In this document: positions 25,316-34,755 of the stretch, piece by piece
Layout of the letters: the number at the start of each line of letters is the position of its first letter
How positions within the stretch are numbered: position 1 is the first letter of the stretch
NCBI RefSeq assembly: GCF_900104785.1
Contig: NZ_LT629733.1
Coordinates: forward strand, 1,706,501-1,770,500
Direction of reading: 5' to 3'
Source of the DNA: Formosa sp. Hel1_31_208
Lineage (GTDB): Bacteria; Bacteroidota; Bacteroidia; Flavobacteriales; Flavobacteriaceae
Length of the DNA stretch: 64,000 nucleotides
Notes under the pieces: generated by a model
Told to the model about the DNA's origin: nothing
What the model saw: the letters and a program-made list of their open reading frames with translations, nothing else
Database searches by the model: none
Position numbers and translations under genes: made by a program

Positions 25316-25720
25316 ATGAAAACGCATTCAATCGTTGATGTAATGACAAAAAATGTGGTGTGTATAGCTCCAGATCAAAATCTATTAGACGTCAAACACA
25401 TTTATGAGAAAAAAGAATTTCATCATCATATTCCAGTAGTCGAAAATGATAAATTAGTTGGAATGGTAAGTCTAATTGATTTTATGTATCATATATCTGG
25501 TGCTGGTATTAGCGATGACAATGAAGTCTATAAAACTTTAAAAGTGAAGGATATTATGACACCTCACCCGTTTTATCTTAATTCAGATGCCACAGTTGAA
25601 GAGGTTGCTACAATTTTAACCGAAGGAAACTACCACGCGGTGCCAATTTTAGAGAATGAAAAAATTGTAGGTATTGTCTCAACAGCCGATGTTATAAAAC
25701 ATTTATTAAAGGTTGCTTAG
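25316..25720 (+). CDS. Tandem CBS-domain protein
   Basis: A 134-residue protein made almost wholly of two CBS motifs (about 6-60 and 75-130; 'MTKNVVCIAPDQNLLDV', 'HIPVVENDKLVGMVSLIDF', 'HAVPILENEKIVGIVSTADVI'). CBS pairs bind adenine nucleotides or related ligands and act as energy or redox gauges. The ATG at 25316 is the right start: the longer frame from 25289 begins upstream of the predicted transcription start (about 25292). Confidence 0.92.
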   Translation: MKTHSIVDVMTKNVVCIAPDQNLLDVKHIYEKKEFHHHIPVVENDKLVGMVSLIDFMYHISGAGISDDNEVYKTLKVKDIMTPHPFYLNSDATVEEVATILTEGNYHAVPILENEKIVGIVSTADVIKHLLKVA

Positions 25721-25745
25721 AGCACAACTGCGACATGTTAAAGTG

Positions 25746-25760
25746 GTGTATATGTTACAC
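25746..25760. repeat. Short inverted repeat upstream of the L,D-transpeptidase gene
   Basis: GTGTA-TATGT-TACAC at 25746-25760, a 5-bp perfect dyad with a 5-base centre. It lies 58 bases before the 25818 ATG. It could be an operator for a different regulator; no matching -7 element was found at the spacing used elsewhere. Confidence 0.35.
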
Positions 25761-25817
25761 GTCAAAAATCACACATGATTTTTAGCCATGTGAATAACAG
25801 CATATAATTTAGATGCA

Positions 25818-26747
25818 ATGAATAAATTTAATCACCATCTACTACAGATTATACTTATTGTATTAGTGTTCAAGTTCTGGTATTACCAGAAGGCTAGTTC
25901 TATAGATAGTGCCACTATCAATTGCGACATCCATGAGAGGGTCAGATTAGATAGTATTAAAGTCAAAAGAACGGTTATAATTAAAGATTATTTTCAGTAC
26001 CTCGATTCTATCGTTACAGCATATGATTCTTTAACACCATATCCATTATCAGAACACCTTTTGGTAAGAGCTAATCCATGGATTTTAGATACCCTACAAA
26101 ATACCGATTATTATAGAATGAAGGCGCGCGATTCTTTTATTTATGATCAAAAACAAATGGCTATACTTCCAAAAGAAGCCGTACTCTATATTCCAGATTC
26201 ACTAGTGGCTGCTAAGATACTTCATGCTTTTAAAAACACGCTTATAGACATTAATATTCCAGAATATAAACTCCGCATTTTTGAAGATTCAATTCTTCTT
26301 CATGAGTTTTCTGTGAGAGTAGGAAGACATGAGAAGAAATATCTTGAAATGTCCGGGAAAATTGAGGATCTGCGCACAAAAACAGGTGAGGGTCTAATTG
26401 TAAATTATAATAGGAACCCAAGATATGTGAATCCCGCCAATAATAAAGAATATAAGGTGACAAGACGCGATGATGATAAGGTGACCAAATTACCACAAAT
26501 CCCATTTATTGAGACCGAAATTAATAGCTTGCGTCATGGGCAATTAATTCATCCTACTACAAATCCGAAGTCTTTAGGGAAAGCCTATTCGAATGGATGC
26601 ATTGGAACCAGTGAGGCGGATGCTTGGGTGATTTACTACTATGCACCAATCAATACTAAAATTAATATTCGATATGACTTGACTGTTGTTAATACTATGG
26701 GAGATACTGTTGTATTAAAGGATATTTACAATAAAAACAAGAAGTGA
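25818..26747 (+). CDS. L,D-transpeptidase (YkuD family)
   Basis: A 309-residue protein with an N-terminal signal-anchor (about 6-22) and a YkuD catalytic domain from about 140. The active-site segment reads 'HGQLIHPTTNPKSLGKAYS' followed by NGCIG with the catalytic Cys; the usual SHGC is here SNGC. 'LRIFEDSILLHEFSVRVG' is the strand typical of the domain's beginning. Such enzymes form 3-3 peptidoglycan crosslinks or attach lipoproteins. It stands convergent to the dehydrogenase gene, with 3 bases between stops. Confidence 0.88.
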   Translation: MNKFNHHLLQIILIVLVFKFWYYQKASSIDSATINCDIHERVRLDSIKVKRTVIIKDYFQYLDSIVTAYDSLTPYPLSEHLLVRANPWILDTLQNTDYYRMKARDSFIYDQKQMAILPKEAVLYIPDSLVAAKILHAFKNTLIDINIPEYKLRIFEDSILLHEFSVRVGRHEKKYLEMSGKIEDLRTKTGEGLIVNYNRNPRYVNPANNKEYKVTRRDDDKVTKLPQIPFIETEINSLRHGQLIHPTTNPKSLGKAYSNGCIGTSEADAWVIYYYAPINTKINIRYDLTVVNTMGDTVVLKDIYNKNKK

Positions 26748-26750
26748 TAA

Positions 26751-27752
26751 TCACGTGCTAATATCAGTTAATTCGTTCTCCGTTTCTTCATTGAGAGACC
26801 ATCGATTCAAGTTGTCAATCGTAGTTTCGGCGATATTAGTTAATGCTTCTTCCGTTAAAAATGCATGGTGACCGGTCAACAGTACATTCGGGAAAGCATT
26901 GAGTTGAATTAAAAGGAGATCGTCTGGAATATGTTTTGAACGATTTTTAAAGAAAATACCTTTTTCATTTTCAAAAACATCAGAGCCATAAGCACCAATT
27001 TTATCTTTTTTTAGGGCATCAATAAGATGCTCTGTATTAATAATTGCACCTCGAGCAGTATTTATAATAATAACGTCTTTCTTCATATGAAATATTAACT
27101 CTTCATCAATTAAGTAATGTGTTTCAGCGTTTAATGGGACATGAATTGAAATAATATCTGATTGTTCGCATAATTCTTGTAGAGCAGTATATTTGAGATT
27201 ATAGTTTTGGACTAAATTCTTGTCTTCGGAAATATCATAACCGAGTAATTTGCAACCAAAACCATTCATGATTTTAGCCATAACCGAACCTATTTTTCCA
27301 GTTCCAATAATGCCTACTGTCTTTTTGTTTAAGTCAAAACCGACAAGGTCATCTAAATTAAAATTATACTGTTTTACACGATGATTAGATTCAATAAGTT
27401 TTCTATTAAGAGTTAATAGTAAACTCACACCATGTTCAGCAATAGCATAAGGGGAATATGCGGGTACATTAGCTACTCTAATGTTTAATCTTGTGGCTGC
27501 TCTTAGGTTTACATTATCATGACCAACCGATCTTAAAGAGATGTATTTCACACCAAAATCTTTTAATTTTTCAAGTGTAAGAAAACAGGCGTCATCGGCT
27601 GAAAAAATAGATATGATCTCATAACCCACAGCTTGCATAGCAGTTTCTGATGATAATGCATTTTCTACAAATGTGAGTTGGTGTTTTTGATGATTCGCTT
27701 TCTCTAAATAGGGAATTTCAAATGCTTTAGCACTGTAAACAAGAACTTTCAT
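26751..27752 (-). CDS. D-2-hydroxyacid dehydrogenase, D-lactate dehydrogenase type
   Basis: A 333-residue NAD-dependent enzyme. The nucleotide fold is marked by 'VGIIGTGKIGSVMAKIM' (about 144-160), and the substrate site by 'SLRSVGHDNVNL' with its Arg. The catalytic Glu of the 'SDVFENE' segment and the His of 'LTGHHAFLTEEAL' complete the set. The 'YSPYAIAEHGVSLLL' segment and overall length fit the fermentative LdhA group. The enzyme would regenerate NAD+ from pyruvate when respiration is limited. That fits control by an Fnr-like regulator, for which an operator is present upstream. Confidence 0.88.
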   Translation of the reverse strand: MKVLVYSAKAFEIPYLEKANHQKHQLTFVENALSSETAMQAVGYEIISIFSADDACFLTLEKLKDFGVKYISLRSVGHDNVNLRAATRLNIRVANVPAYSPYAIAEHGVSLLLTLNRKLIESNHRVKQYNFNLDDLVGFDLNKKTVGIIGTGKIGSVMAKIMNGFGCKLLGYDISEDKNLVQNYNLKYTALQELCEQSDIISIHVPLNAETHYLIDEELIFHMKKDVIIINTARGAIINTEHLIDALKKDKIGAYGSDVFENEKGIFFKNRSKHIPDDLLLIQLNAFPNVLLTGHHAFLTEEALTNIAETTIDNLNRWSLNEETENELTDIST

Positions 27753-27779
27753 AACATGGGTTCTATTGGTTTTAGAGTG

Positions 27780-27822
27780 TAAATGTATTCAGAAATGCTC
27801 CGATGTGAAATGATATTCCTCA
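27780..27822 (-). promoter_or_regulatory. Crp/Fnr-type operator plus -7 element before the D-lactate-type dehydrogenase
   Basis: Minus-strand TGAGGAATATCA (27822-27811, one mismatch), then TACATTTA (27787-27780) after 23 bases. The predicted transcript start is near 27775. Confidence 0.7.
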
Positions 27823-27841
27823 TTTTGAAATGCAGTATCAG

Positions 27842-27870
27842 TTGTGATAGATAACAGTGATTTATCACAA
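27842..27870. repeat. 8-bp inverted repeat with 13-base loop
   Basis: TTGTGATA (27842-27849) and TATCACAA (27863-27870) form a perfect stem. There is no T-tract on either side, so a classical terminator is unlikely. It lies between the dehydrogenase operator and the 3' end of the TonB-receptor gene and may be a second protein-binding site or an mRNA 3' hairpin. Confidence 0.4.
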
Positions 27871-27971
27871 TGAAATATAGATCTAAAAGATATTGATTTG
27901 ACTACTTTCAGATTAGAGTATTTTGGAGAGAAAGATATTGATTAGGGCTTAAATAGTCTATTATCTTTGAT

Positions 27972-30473
27972 TTAAAAAAAGACCCGAAAAATGACGTTCG
28001 TAGTTACACCTAGTGAAAACCTTGAAAACTTAACGGGATGATCATTAATCACTCTGTAGTAATTATTTATCGGATTTTCTTTATTGGAAATGTTCCAAAT
28101 CGAAGCTCCTACTTCAGAGCGAAATGTATTACTGATTTTGAACTTGTACAAGGCTGAGGCATCAATTCGAAGATAGTCTTGTAGCCTTTGATTATTTACG
28201 ACATCAAAATTCACGTTATCATTAATCACTTCACTACCCAATAAGGGAATTGTAGTAGGTTTACCAGTTCTGTAATTGAGACCTGCTGAAATATTCCAGT
28301 AGTCATTACTGTAAGTGCTGCCAAAAGTAATTGAATGTGTGATATCAAAGTTACTCGGAAATTCTATTTCTTGAAGTGCTTCAAAAGTATAATTGTTTTT
28401 AATGTACGAATAACTTAGCCAGCTACTTAAGTGTTTTGTTTTTTTTCTTAATAGAAATTCAAACCCATAAACGTCGTAACTTCCCTTTTCTTTTTGAAAT
28501 TCATATTTGGTAGTAAAACTTTGACTTTGAGTAGTAATTCCATCAACATTTTTAAAATAAGCTTTAGCGTCTAGTAACCAACCTTTATTTTTATATAGAA
28601 GTCCTAAAGAAGCTTGTTTACTTTGAATTATAGGAATACTATCATTATCTGAAAGTTGCCACCGTCTCTTTTCAATTCCTAAAAAGTCATTCTGAAAATT
28701 AACAATTTGTGACATGTTTTGATGCTTGAATTCACCTAAAATCTCGACTTCGAAGTTGTTCCCTATTGTTTTACGAATATTAAGGCGAGGTTCTATAATG
28801 ATTTCATTAAATGTTTCGATATAATTTATTCTTGCTCCTGCTTTAACATAAAGGTCTTCTTTTTCGTTTTGAAATAATGCTTGGCCAAAAAGGGCATGTT
28901 CTCGTAATACCTCAGAGTCACGTCGAACAAATCTTGGTAAATCAATATCGTTAAGATTTATAACTTCCGATTCGATAAAATTATACCCAAGTTTGTATTG
29001 CCATATATTTTGGGAATATAAAGCTTCAAGTTTTGCACCCGTTTCAGAAACAATGTTTTCTTGTAGGAATCGCTGACCGGCAAAAATATTTGCATTTATA
29101 GCCTGTAATTTATAGTCTGTGTTATAAATATTGAGTATTGTTTGAAATGCTTCATTCCATTTTCTTTTATAATTTAAACCAGCTGCTATACTATTTTGAG
29201 AGACACTACTTGTTCTCGTTTCTAAGGAACCATTTACAGTAGCCGTTTCGTCGAAGGTTAAATCATTATTTATTAAGATAAAATTCAATCGTAAAAAATC
29301 CTTATTCGAAGGATTATATAGCCAACGAAATGAGGTATCGTAAAAACTAAATTCTTGATTTGAATTACTTACGTCTGCAATATTGTTTTGTGCTTCGGTT
29401 TCTTGGGTTATTCTATCGAAATAGGTGTCATAGGTTGGGGTTCGCACAATGTCATCAGTTGATTTTCTGGCAGCAATTTGAACAGAAGACACTTCACCTA
29501 ATGGGACATCAGCAAAGACATCTGCATTTAAGAGATTAATACCAAACGAGCCTTTGAACTTTGATGCTAAATTCTTATCTGATTGCATATGAATAGAGCC
29601 AGAAACACCATCAGTATATGAAACATCTGTTCCATTATTTATAATCGTTGCACTTTGTGTTATTTGTGGGTTGAAACTTGAGATAAGTCCGAAAAAATGT
29701 CCAGACTGATACATTTTAATATCATCCCAAAGAATTAAATTTTGGTCATGAGAACCCCCTCTAATATTTATGTTAGAAACGGTTTCATCCACACTCATTA
29801 TGCCTGGTAAAGACTGAACCGTTTGAAGCACATCAGATTCTACAAGACCAGGTAGTAGGGTGAAATTTTTATAATTAATAGTAGTACTACCATCCTGACT
29901 TTTATCAATACCTTTTACTAAATATGCACTGAGGATAATAGGGGTAATGAATTCCTGTTGTTCAAACATCGATATGATTTCGCAGTTGTCTGAACTAAAA
30001 AACCTTGCCTGTCGTTCTATGTTCTTAAAACCTAAATATCTAATACTTACTAATGTATTTAGCGAAGCTAATTCAATTTCAAAATAACCATTTTCATCGC
30101 TAATAACGTAGTTAGTTGCACTATTGATTGTAGCTCCAGCAAGAACTTGTTCTGTTAAAGCATTTCTCAAATACCCACAAACCCGCGCTGATTTTTTAAT
30201 GGTATAGACAGTTTTACTAACTTTTGAGAAAACTAAATTGGTTTGTTTCTCTAAATTTTTAATTTTTCTATTTATGCTTAGGTTTTTAGAAAGCGGGAAT
30301 ACTTTGATCTCATCAAGAAGACTACTCTCATAATTGAATGTAATTTTATATGTGGCACTTATTTCATTAAGAATACTAATTATTGGTGTTTTCTCTGCAT
30401 CTATTTGCGCTTGGGCAAAAAAACACCAAAGTAAACCAATAATAAATGTTATGTGTTGCTTACTCTTCAGCAT
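27972..30473 (-). CDS. TonB-dependent outer-membrane receptor with STN and carboxypeptidase-like domains
   Basis: About 833 residues from ATG 30473 (MLKSKQHITFIIGLLW, a good signal peptide); a start at 30503 is also open. Order: signal peptide, STN (secretin/TonB short N-terminal) domain about 25-90, CarboxypepD_reg-like domain about 95-175, plug about 200-300 with 'NINIRGGSHDQNLILWDDI', then a beta-barrel ending in FRVFF. The STN domain signals to a FecR-type anti-sigma factor, which is encoded directly upstream with a 14-base overlap, followed by an ECF sigma gene. The ligand is unknown. Confidence 0.92.
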   Translation of the reverse strand: MLKSKQHITFIIGLLWCFFAQAQIDAEKTPIISILNEISATYKITFNYESSLLDEIKVFPLSKNLSINRKIKNLEKQTNLVFSKVSKTVYTIKKSARVCGYLRNALTEQVLAGATINSATNYVISDENGYFEIELASLNTLVSIRYLGFKNIERQARFFSSDNCEIISMFEQQEFITPIILSAYLVKGIDKSQDGSTTINYKNFTLLPGLVESDVLQTVQSLPGIMSVDETVSNINIRGGSHDQNLILWDDIKMYQSGHFFGLISSFNPQITQSATIINNGTDVSYTDGVSGSIHMQSDKNLASKFKGSFGINLLNADVFADVPLGEVSSVQIAARKSTDDIVRTPTYDTYFDRITQETEAQNNIADVSNSNQEFSFYDTSFRWLYNPSNKDFLRLNFILINNDLTFDETATVNGSLETRTSSVSQNSIAAGLNYKRKWNEAFQTILNIYNTDYKLQAINANIFAGQRFLQENIVSETGAKLEALYSQNIWQYKLGYNFIESEVINLNDIDLPRFVRRDSEVLREHALFGQALFQNEKEDLYVKAGARINYIETFNEIIIEPRLNIRKTIGNNFEVEILGEFKHQNMSQIVNFQNDFLGIEKRRWQLSDNDSIPIIQSKQASLGLLYKNKGWLLDAKAYFKNVDGITTQSQSFTTKYEFQKEKGSYDVYGFEFLLRKKTKHLSSWLSYSYIKNNYTFEALQEIEFPSNFDITHSITFGSTYSNDYWNISAGLNYRTGKPTTIPLLGSEVINDNVNFDVVNNQRLQDYLRIDASALYKFKISNTFRSEVGASIWNISNKENPINNYYRVINDHPVKFSRFSLGVTTNVIFRVFF

Positions 30474-31362
30474 TCTTAATAATGACTTCTTTTGTGTTTT
30501 CAATTGTATAAGTCAGATTAAGGGGCTGTGTAATTGATTTCAAAGCATTGTCAAGATCTTGATGTTCGAATGCTCCGGTGAAAAATAAATTAGTTTTAGT
30601 ATTGAAAGTAATTGAAATTGAATACTGTTTCTCAAGTTCAGCAAACACATCATGTATTGAGGTGTTCTCAAATACGCTCATATTTTTTAACCAAATAGGT
30701 TCTGCTAGAGCAATACTCTTCTTTAACCCTTTTCCAGAAATCAAAGTTAATTCTGATCCAGCAGGAAGTTTAACTGCATTGTTGTTATAAGAAACTTGGA
30801 CTAAGCCTTCATAACAGGATACTTTAAAAATATTGTCTCTTGATAATACATTAAATTCAGTACCTAAAACACTGACTACACCAAATTCCGTGGTAACTTC
30901 AAATCGTTCACCTTTTTTAACATCAAAAAAAGCTTCGCCTTCTAAACTTAAATTTCGCTCTTTATTCCAATTAGAAGTGCTGTACACTAGTTGTGATAAT
31001 TGATTTAATTCAACAATAGAATTATCGGGTAATATTATTGTTTCTTTTTGAGCATAAACTGTATTGATTGTATTTGACTGATCCTTATTCAGTAACACAA
31101 ATACTGCAATCCCAATAATAAATATGGCCGCAATTCTGCTAGCAATTCTTAACCAATGTAATGAAGCCCTCTTCTTTTGAAATAACAACGTATCTAAAGT
31201 ATCGAAAGGAACAACTTTTGATTGTTTTTCGCCGTCAAATCGATGCGCTTCATGAACTATTTCCTCAAAATATGCTGCTTCTTCTAAGGCTTTAAAGGAT
31301 TTAAGTTCATCCGCCGATAAGCTATTATCTAACCATTTTTTTATTAAGTATTCTTTGTCCAT
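30460..31362 (-). CDS. FecR-family anti-sigma factor
   Basis: A 300-residue inner-membrane regulator. The cytoplasmic N-terminal part (about 1-70, 'KKWLDNSLSADELKSF') binds the sigma factor. One membrane helix lies at about 72-92 (RIASRIAAIFIIGIAVFVLL). The periplasmic FecR domain (about 105-200, 'ETIILPDNSIVELNQLSQLVY', 'FDVKKGERFEVTTEFGVVSV') and the C-terminal DUF4974-type domain (about 225-295) complete it. It senses the STN domain of the TonB receptor encoded next. Confidence 0.93.
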   Translation of the reverse strand: MDKEYLIKKWLDNSLSADELKSFKALEEAAYFEEIVHEAHRFDGEKQSKVVPFDTLDTLLFQKKRASLHWLRIASRIAAIFIIGIAVFVLLNKDQSNTINTVYAQKETIILPDNSIVELNQLSQLVYSTSNWNKERNLSLEGEAFFDVKKGERFEVTTEFGVVSVLGTEFNVLSRDNIFKVSCYEGLVQVSYNNNAVKLPAGSELTLISGKGLKKSIALAEPIWLKNMSVFENTSIHDVFAELEKQYSISITFNTKTNLFFTGAFEHQDLDNALKSITQPLNLTYTIENTKEVIIKNAEE

Positions 31363-31411
31363 AATTTGGTGTTGTACTTATAAAACAACTAATTCTTTCA
31401 ATGTCCCAGAA

Positions 31412-31936
31412 CTATTTTCGTTTAAATTCTTCTAATTGATCTTTGAGTTTATTGAAAGCCGCATAAATTCTATGCTCAACAACCTTTTTAGTCACACCTA
31501 AAAACTCGGCAATTTCTCTATGTGTTTTACCATCAACTTTGCTGAGAAGAAACGCAATGCGCTCTTCTTCCTTTAAATTTGATAAAACACCTTCGTAACG
31601 TTTTAAAAATTCTTTTTTACGCAAAATAAACTCAGGGGTCTCATTCGTGTAATCTTTTGGTTTTACTTGCTGGTATTTAAAAACAACCTTTTGATGCTTG
31701 ACTTCATTAAGCATCATATTGTTTGCTACAGTGTATAAATAGGATTTAGCAGCTTCTGGGGCAACTTTAGCACAATTTTCCCAGAGTTTAATATAGGCAT
31801 CTTGTACTTTGTCTGATGGATTTAATAAATTACCGTACTTATAAAGTAAAATATTACTTAGGCTCTGTGCATACTTTTCATAGAGCTTTGAAAAGCGCAA
31901 TTTGTCGCAAATATCTTGATGTAATGATTTAGCCAA
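31412..31936 (-). CDS. ECF-type RNA polymerase sigma factor
   Basis: A 174-residue sigma-70 family protein with region 2 at about 25-90 ('NLLNPSDKVQDAYIKLWEN', 'SYLYTVANNMMLNEVKHQK') and region 4 at about 115-168 ('LSKVDGKTHREIAEFLGVTKKVVEHRI', a clear helix-turn-helix). It is followed by FecR and the TonB receptor, the normal order of a trans-envelope signalling cassette. Likely targets include this operon itself and possibly the divergent Asp-rich lipoproteins. Confidence 0.93.
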   Translation of the reverse strand: MAKSLHQDICDKLRFSKLYEKYAQSLSNILLYKYGNLLNPSDKVQDAYIKLWENCAKVAPEAAKSYLYTVANNMMLNEVKHQKVVFKYQQVKPKDYTNETPEFILRKKEFLKRYEGVLSNLKEEERIAFLLSKVDGKTHREIAEFLGVTKKVVEHRIYAAFNKLKDQLEEFKRK

Positions 31937-32100
31937 TGATCAGTTCTCTAATTCCAAAATGGAAAGGTATATAAAAAAAACATAATTTTTTTGGGACATT
32001 CAATTATTGAGTTGTTTTAATAATAAAGGCGACAATTAACCATTAATGACTAAAAGGGTTTTATGATTGTCATCACTAGTATAACTTTAAATAATTAATT

Positions 32101-33885
32101 ATGAAAACATTAAAACCATTCTTGTTGGTTGTATTGGGTTTGTTATTGACCATTACTTCTTGTAGAACAGAAGACGACTTAAGTATTGATCCACCAGTGG
32201 AAGAAACGATTCAATCAAATACTACTATAGCTGATTTAGTGAGCAGAACAGTACTTAATGACGGTTCTAGTGATAATATCATTGACAATGCTAATTGCTT
32301 GAGTGTGCAGTTACCCGTTACTGTAACTGTCAACGGTATTGAAATAATCATTAACGATGATGATGGTTATGAAGATATCGAAGATATTATCGATCTTTTT
32401 GATGATGATATAGATTCTGTGATAATATCATATCCTATTAATGTAATTCTTATTGATTTTACCTCAGTAACCGTCAATTCAGATACAGAATTAGCAGTAT
32501 TAACCGCTAATTGTTTAGGTGACAATGAAAATGATGACGACATCGAATGTATAGATTTTCAATACCCGATTACAGCATCAGTATTTAATGACAATAACGA
32601 ATTAATAGATAATATCACTATTAGTAATGATAATGATATGTATAATTTTATTGAAGATTTAGATGAATTTGTCGCGGTGACCATTAGCTTTCCAATTACC
32701 GTTATTTTGGCAGATGGTTCAACGCAGACTGTAAATAGTATTCAAGACCTAGAAATAGCGATTCAGGCAGCAGATGATAGCTGCGATGAAGATGATGATA
32801 ACGATTTTGATGATGATGATTGCGATTCATGCACAACGAATGATCTTGAGACTATTTTTGCAGATTGTCTCGAGTGGACAGTTGATAAGCTAGAGCGCAA
32901 CGATAATGACCTTGAAGACAACTATGTTGGTTATTTGTTCACTTTTAATTCTGATGGAACAATAACAGTTACTCAAGGTAGTAATACATTTAATGGTACT
33001 TGGCAGGCATCAGGTTCTGCTAACAGTATTATTGTAACTATCGCTGTGACAGGGCTAACAGATTTTAACGACACATGGAATTTGCATGAAATTGAACAAG
33101 ATTCTGGTGAAGTAGAAGTAGATTTACGACTAGGTGATGACCGTCTCCGTTTTGAAAGCGATTGCAATAGTAATGGTAATACTGATGATACTGCTTTAGT
33201 GAATGCTTTAACAACAGGAGATTGGTACGTAACTTATTTCTTCGATGATACAGATGAAACTACAGATTTTGCAGACTTTGTATTCAATTTTGCTTCTGAC
33301 AATACAGCTACAGCTACTGACACGAATGGAACTACAAATGGATCTTGGTCAACGTCTGCTGGAGATGATACGGTACTTGGTCTCAATTTAAATTTTGGAA
33401 CAAGTATACCGCTAGACGAATTAGCCGATGATTGGGATGTACTAGAGGTTAATAATGATATTATTAGATTAAAAGATATAAGTGGTGGCGATGGTTCTGA
33501 AGATTTCTTAATATTTGAAAGAACACCATTTGACGGTGGTAATGGAAATGATGATTTGATGTCCATCTTAGCTAATGGATTATGGTTTGTAGCATCTTAT
33601 ACCGAAAACTCGAATGACCAAACAGCAAATTATGTAGGATATGAACTCACCTTTAATATCGATGGAACTGTAACTGCTGATAATGGTAGTAATGCAAATA
33701 ACGGAACCTGGATGGTAATTAGCAGTGGTAATCAAATGATTATAGATTTTGGCACCGATATTCCATTCGATGAATTCAACGACGACGATTGGGATGTCAT
33801 TTCAGTTTCTGACACTCAAGTAGTCCTTCAAGATGTGAGTGGCGGTGATGGAGGAACGGATACCTTAACACTTCAAAAACTTTAA
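32101..33885 (+). CDS. Asp-rich repeat surface lipoprotein
   Basis: A 594-residue lipoprotein (Cys21 in TITSC). The mature chain is very acidic. Two copies of an approximately 75-80-residue module come first (about 64-138 and 150-230; each 'PVTVTVNG..' or 'PITASVFN..' then 'YPINVILIDF' or 'FPITVILADG'). Next is an Asp-run linker (about 232-245). Three lipocalin-like modules of 100-110 residues end the protein (about 250-355, 365-470, 485-594; each with 'FTFNSDGT', 'GTW' and 'SGGDG' type motifs). A single copy of the last module makes up the next gene. Function unknown; the divergent ECF operon may control it. Confidence 0.78.
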   Translation: MKTLKPFLLVVLGLLLTITSCRTEDDLSIDPPVEETIQSNTTIADLVSRTVLNDGSSDNIIDNANCLSVQLPVTVTVNGIEIIINDDDGYEDIEDIIDLFDDDIDSVIISYPINVILIDFTSVTVNSDTELAVLTANCLGDNENDDDIECIDFQYPITASVFNDNNELIDNITISNDNDMYNFIEDLDEFVAVTISFPITVILADGSTQTVNSIQDLEIAIQAADDSCDEDDDNDFDDDDCDSCTTNDLETIFADCLEWTVDKLERNDNDLEDNYVGYLFTFNSDGTITVTQGSNTFNGTWQASGSANSIIVTIAVTGLTDFNDTWNLHEIEQDSGEVEVDLRLGDDRLRFESDCNSNGNTDDTALVNALTTGDWYVTYFFDDTDETTDFADFVFNFASDNTATATDTNGTTNGSWSTSAGDDTVLGLNLNFGTSIPLDELADDWDVLEVNNDIIRLKDISGGDGSEDFLIFERTPFDGGNGNDDLMSILANGLWFVASYTENSNDQTANYVGYELTFNIDGTVTADNGSNANNGTWMVISSGNQMIIDFGTDIPFDEFNDDDWDVISVSDTQVVLQDVSGGDGGTDTLTLQKL

Positions 33886-33910
33886 ACTTTATAACTTAAA
33901 AACAAGAATC

Positions 33911-34393
33911 ATGAAAACAAAATTTTATCTCGCATTATCAGTAATGCTAAGTTTTACATTAATGTCATTTAACTGTTCTGGGGATGATGACAGCCCAAAC
34001 CCTAATGATAATAGTGAGCAAATCGTTCAAATTGAAAACACGGCTGAATCTGGAACTTGGCGTATAGCCAACTTCAATGATTCAGGTCAGGATGAAACTT
34101 CCGATTTTACAGGTTACGATTTTACCTTTAATTCTGACGGTTCATTAATCGCTACAAATGGGACAACAACTTTAACTGGTACTTGGTCGGTTACAGATGA
34201 TAGTAGTAGTGATGATAGTAGTAGTGATGATGATATTGATTTCAATATATTTTTTCCAGTACCAGAAACTAATGATTTTGAAGACCTTAATGATGACTGG
34301 GATATTGTGTCTACATCTTCAACTCAAATAGCACTAATTGATATTAGTGGTGGTAATGGCGGAACAGACATACTGACTTTCGAAAAAAATTAA
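33911..34393 (+). CDS. Small lipoprotein with one lipocalin-like module
   Basis: A 160-residue protein with signal peptide and Cys22 (LMSFNC), followed by acidic GDDD residues typical of surface-exported lipoproteins. Its single domain ('SGTWRIANFNDSGQDETSDF', 'YDFTFNSDGSL', 'DISGGNGGTD') matches the modules repeated three times at the C-terminus of the preceding 594-residue protein. A Ser/Asp run (about 100-112) lies in the middle. The two genes are 25 bases apart and form an operon closed by a terminator. Likely a paralog by internal duplication. Confidence 0.78.
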   Translation: MKTKFYLALSVMLSFTLMSFNCSGDDDSPNPNDNSEQIVQIENTAESGTWRIANFNDSGQDETSDFTGYDFTFNSDGSLIATNGTTTLTGTWSVTDDSSSDDSSSDDDIDFNIFFPVPETNDFEDLNDDWDIVSTSSTQIALIDISGGNGGTDILTFEKN

Positions 34394-34463
34394 CCGCAAA
34401 TAATAACATAAGACGCAAACAATCATTAATTGCACCGCAATGAAAACATTCAATTAGTGATAT

Positions 34464-34494
34464 TAAACCAACGGTATTAAATCGTTGGTTTTTG
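34464..34494 (+). terminator. Rho-independent terminator after the Asp-rich lipoproteins
   Basis: AACCAACG (34466-34473) pairs with CGTTGGTT (34483-34490), followed by TTTGTATTTT. An 8-bp stem with 9-base loop. Confidence 0.8.
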
Positions 34495-34540
34495 TATTTT
34501 CTCACAAAACCTGAAACAAGTTTAGCTAATAATATAAAGC

Positions 34541-34755
34541 AAAAAACCCATAACGAGAGTTATGGGTTTCTTTTGCGGAGAAAGAGGGATTAATTGGATT
34601 GATCCCAACACGAAATCCTGGGCAAGCATAAAACCCTAACAAACTGCGTTTGTTCCGTTTGGCCTTTTTATTTGCTTATGAAAGCAAGCTTTCAACGCCT
34701 CACAAAAAGCAAAACCCATAACTCTCGTTATGGGTTTCTTTTGCGGAGAAAGAGG
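34541..34755. repeat. Left direct repeat: two hairpins and two tRNA-Ser 3'-end fragments
   Basis: 34575-34755 is a 181-bp copy of 38766-38946 with only two substitutions and no gap (offset 4191). It begins with the last 17 bases of the tRNA-Ser gene (34575-34591, read as GCGGAGAAAGAGGGATT). It then carries about 120 bp of unique spacer and a hairpin AAACCCATAAC-TCTC-GTTATGGGTTT, and ends in a 13-base tRNA fragment (34743-34755). A second hairpin (34544-34569) precedes the repeat, with loop GAGA, the reverse complement of the other loop. Minus-strand hairpins with U-tracts act as terminators of the tRNA. Confidence 0.85.

Noticed and set aside
32064..32075. Perfect TGATTGTCATCA upstream of the Asp-rich lipoprotein
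   Set aside because: No -7 element 23 bases downstream (that position is the start codon); the likely -7 TAACTTTA at 32082 would put the site in the core promoter. A few such 8-base matches are expected by chance in 64 kb. A repressor site remains possible.
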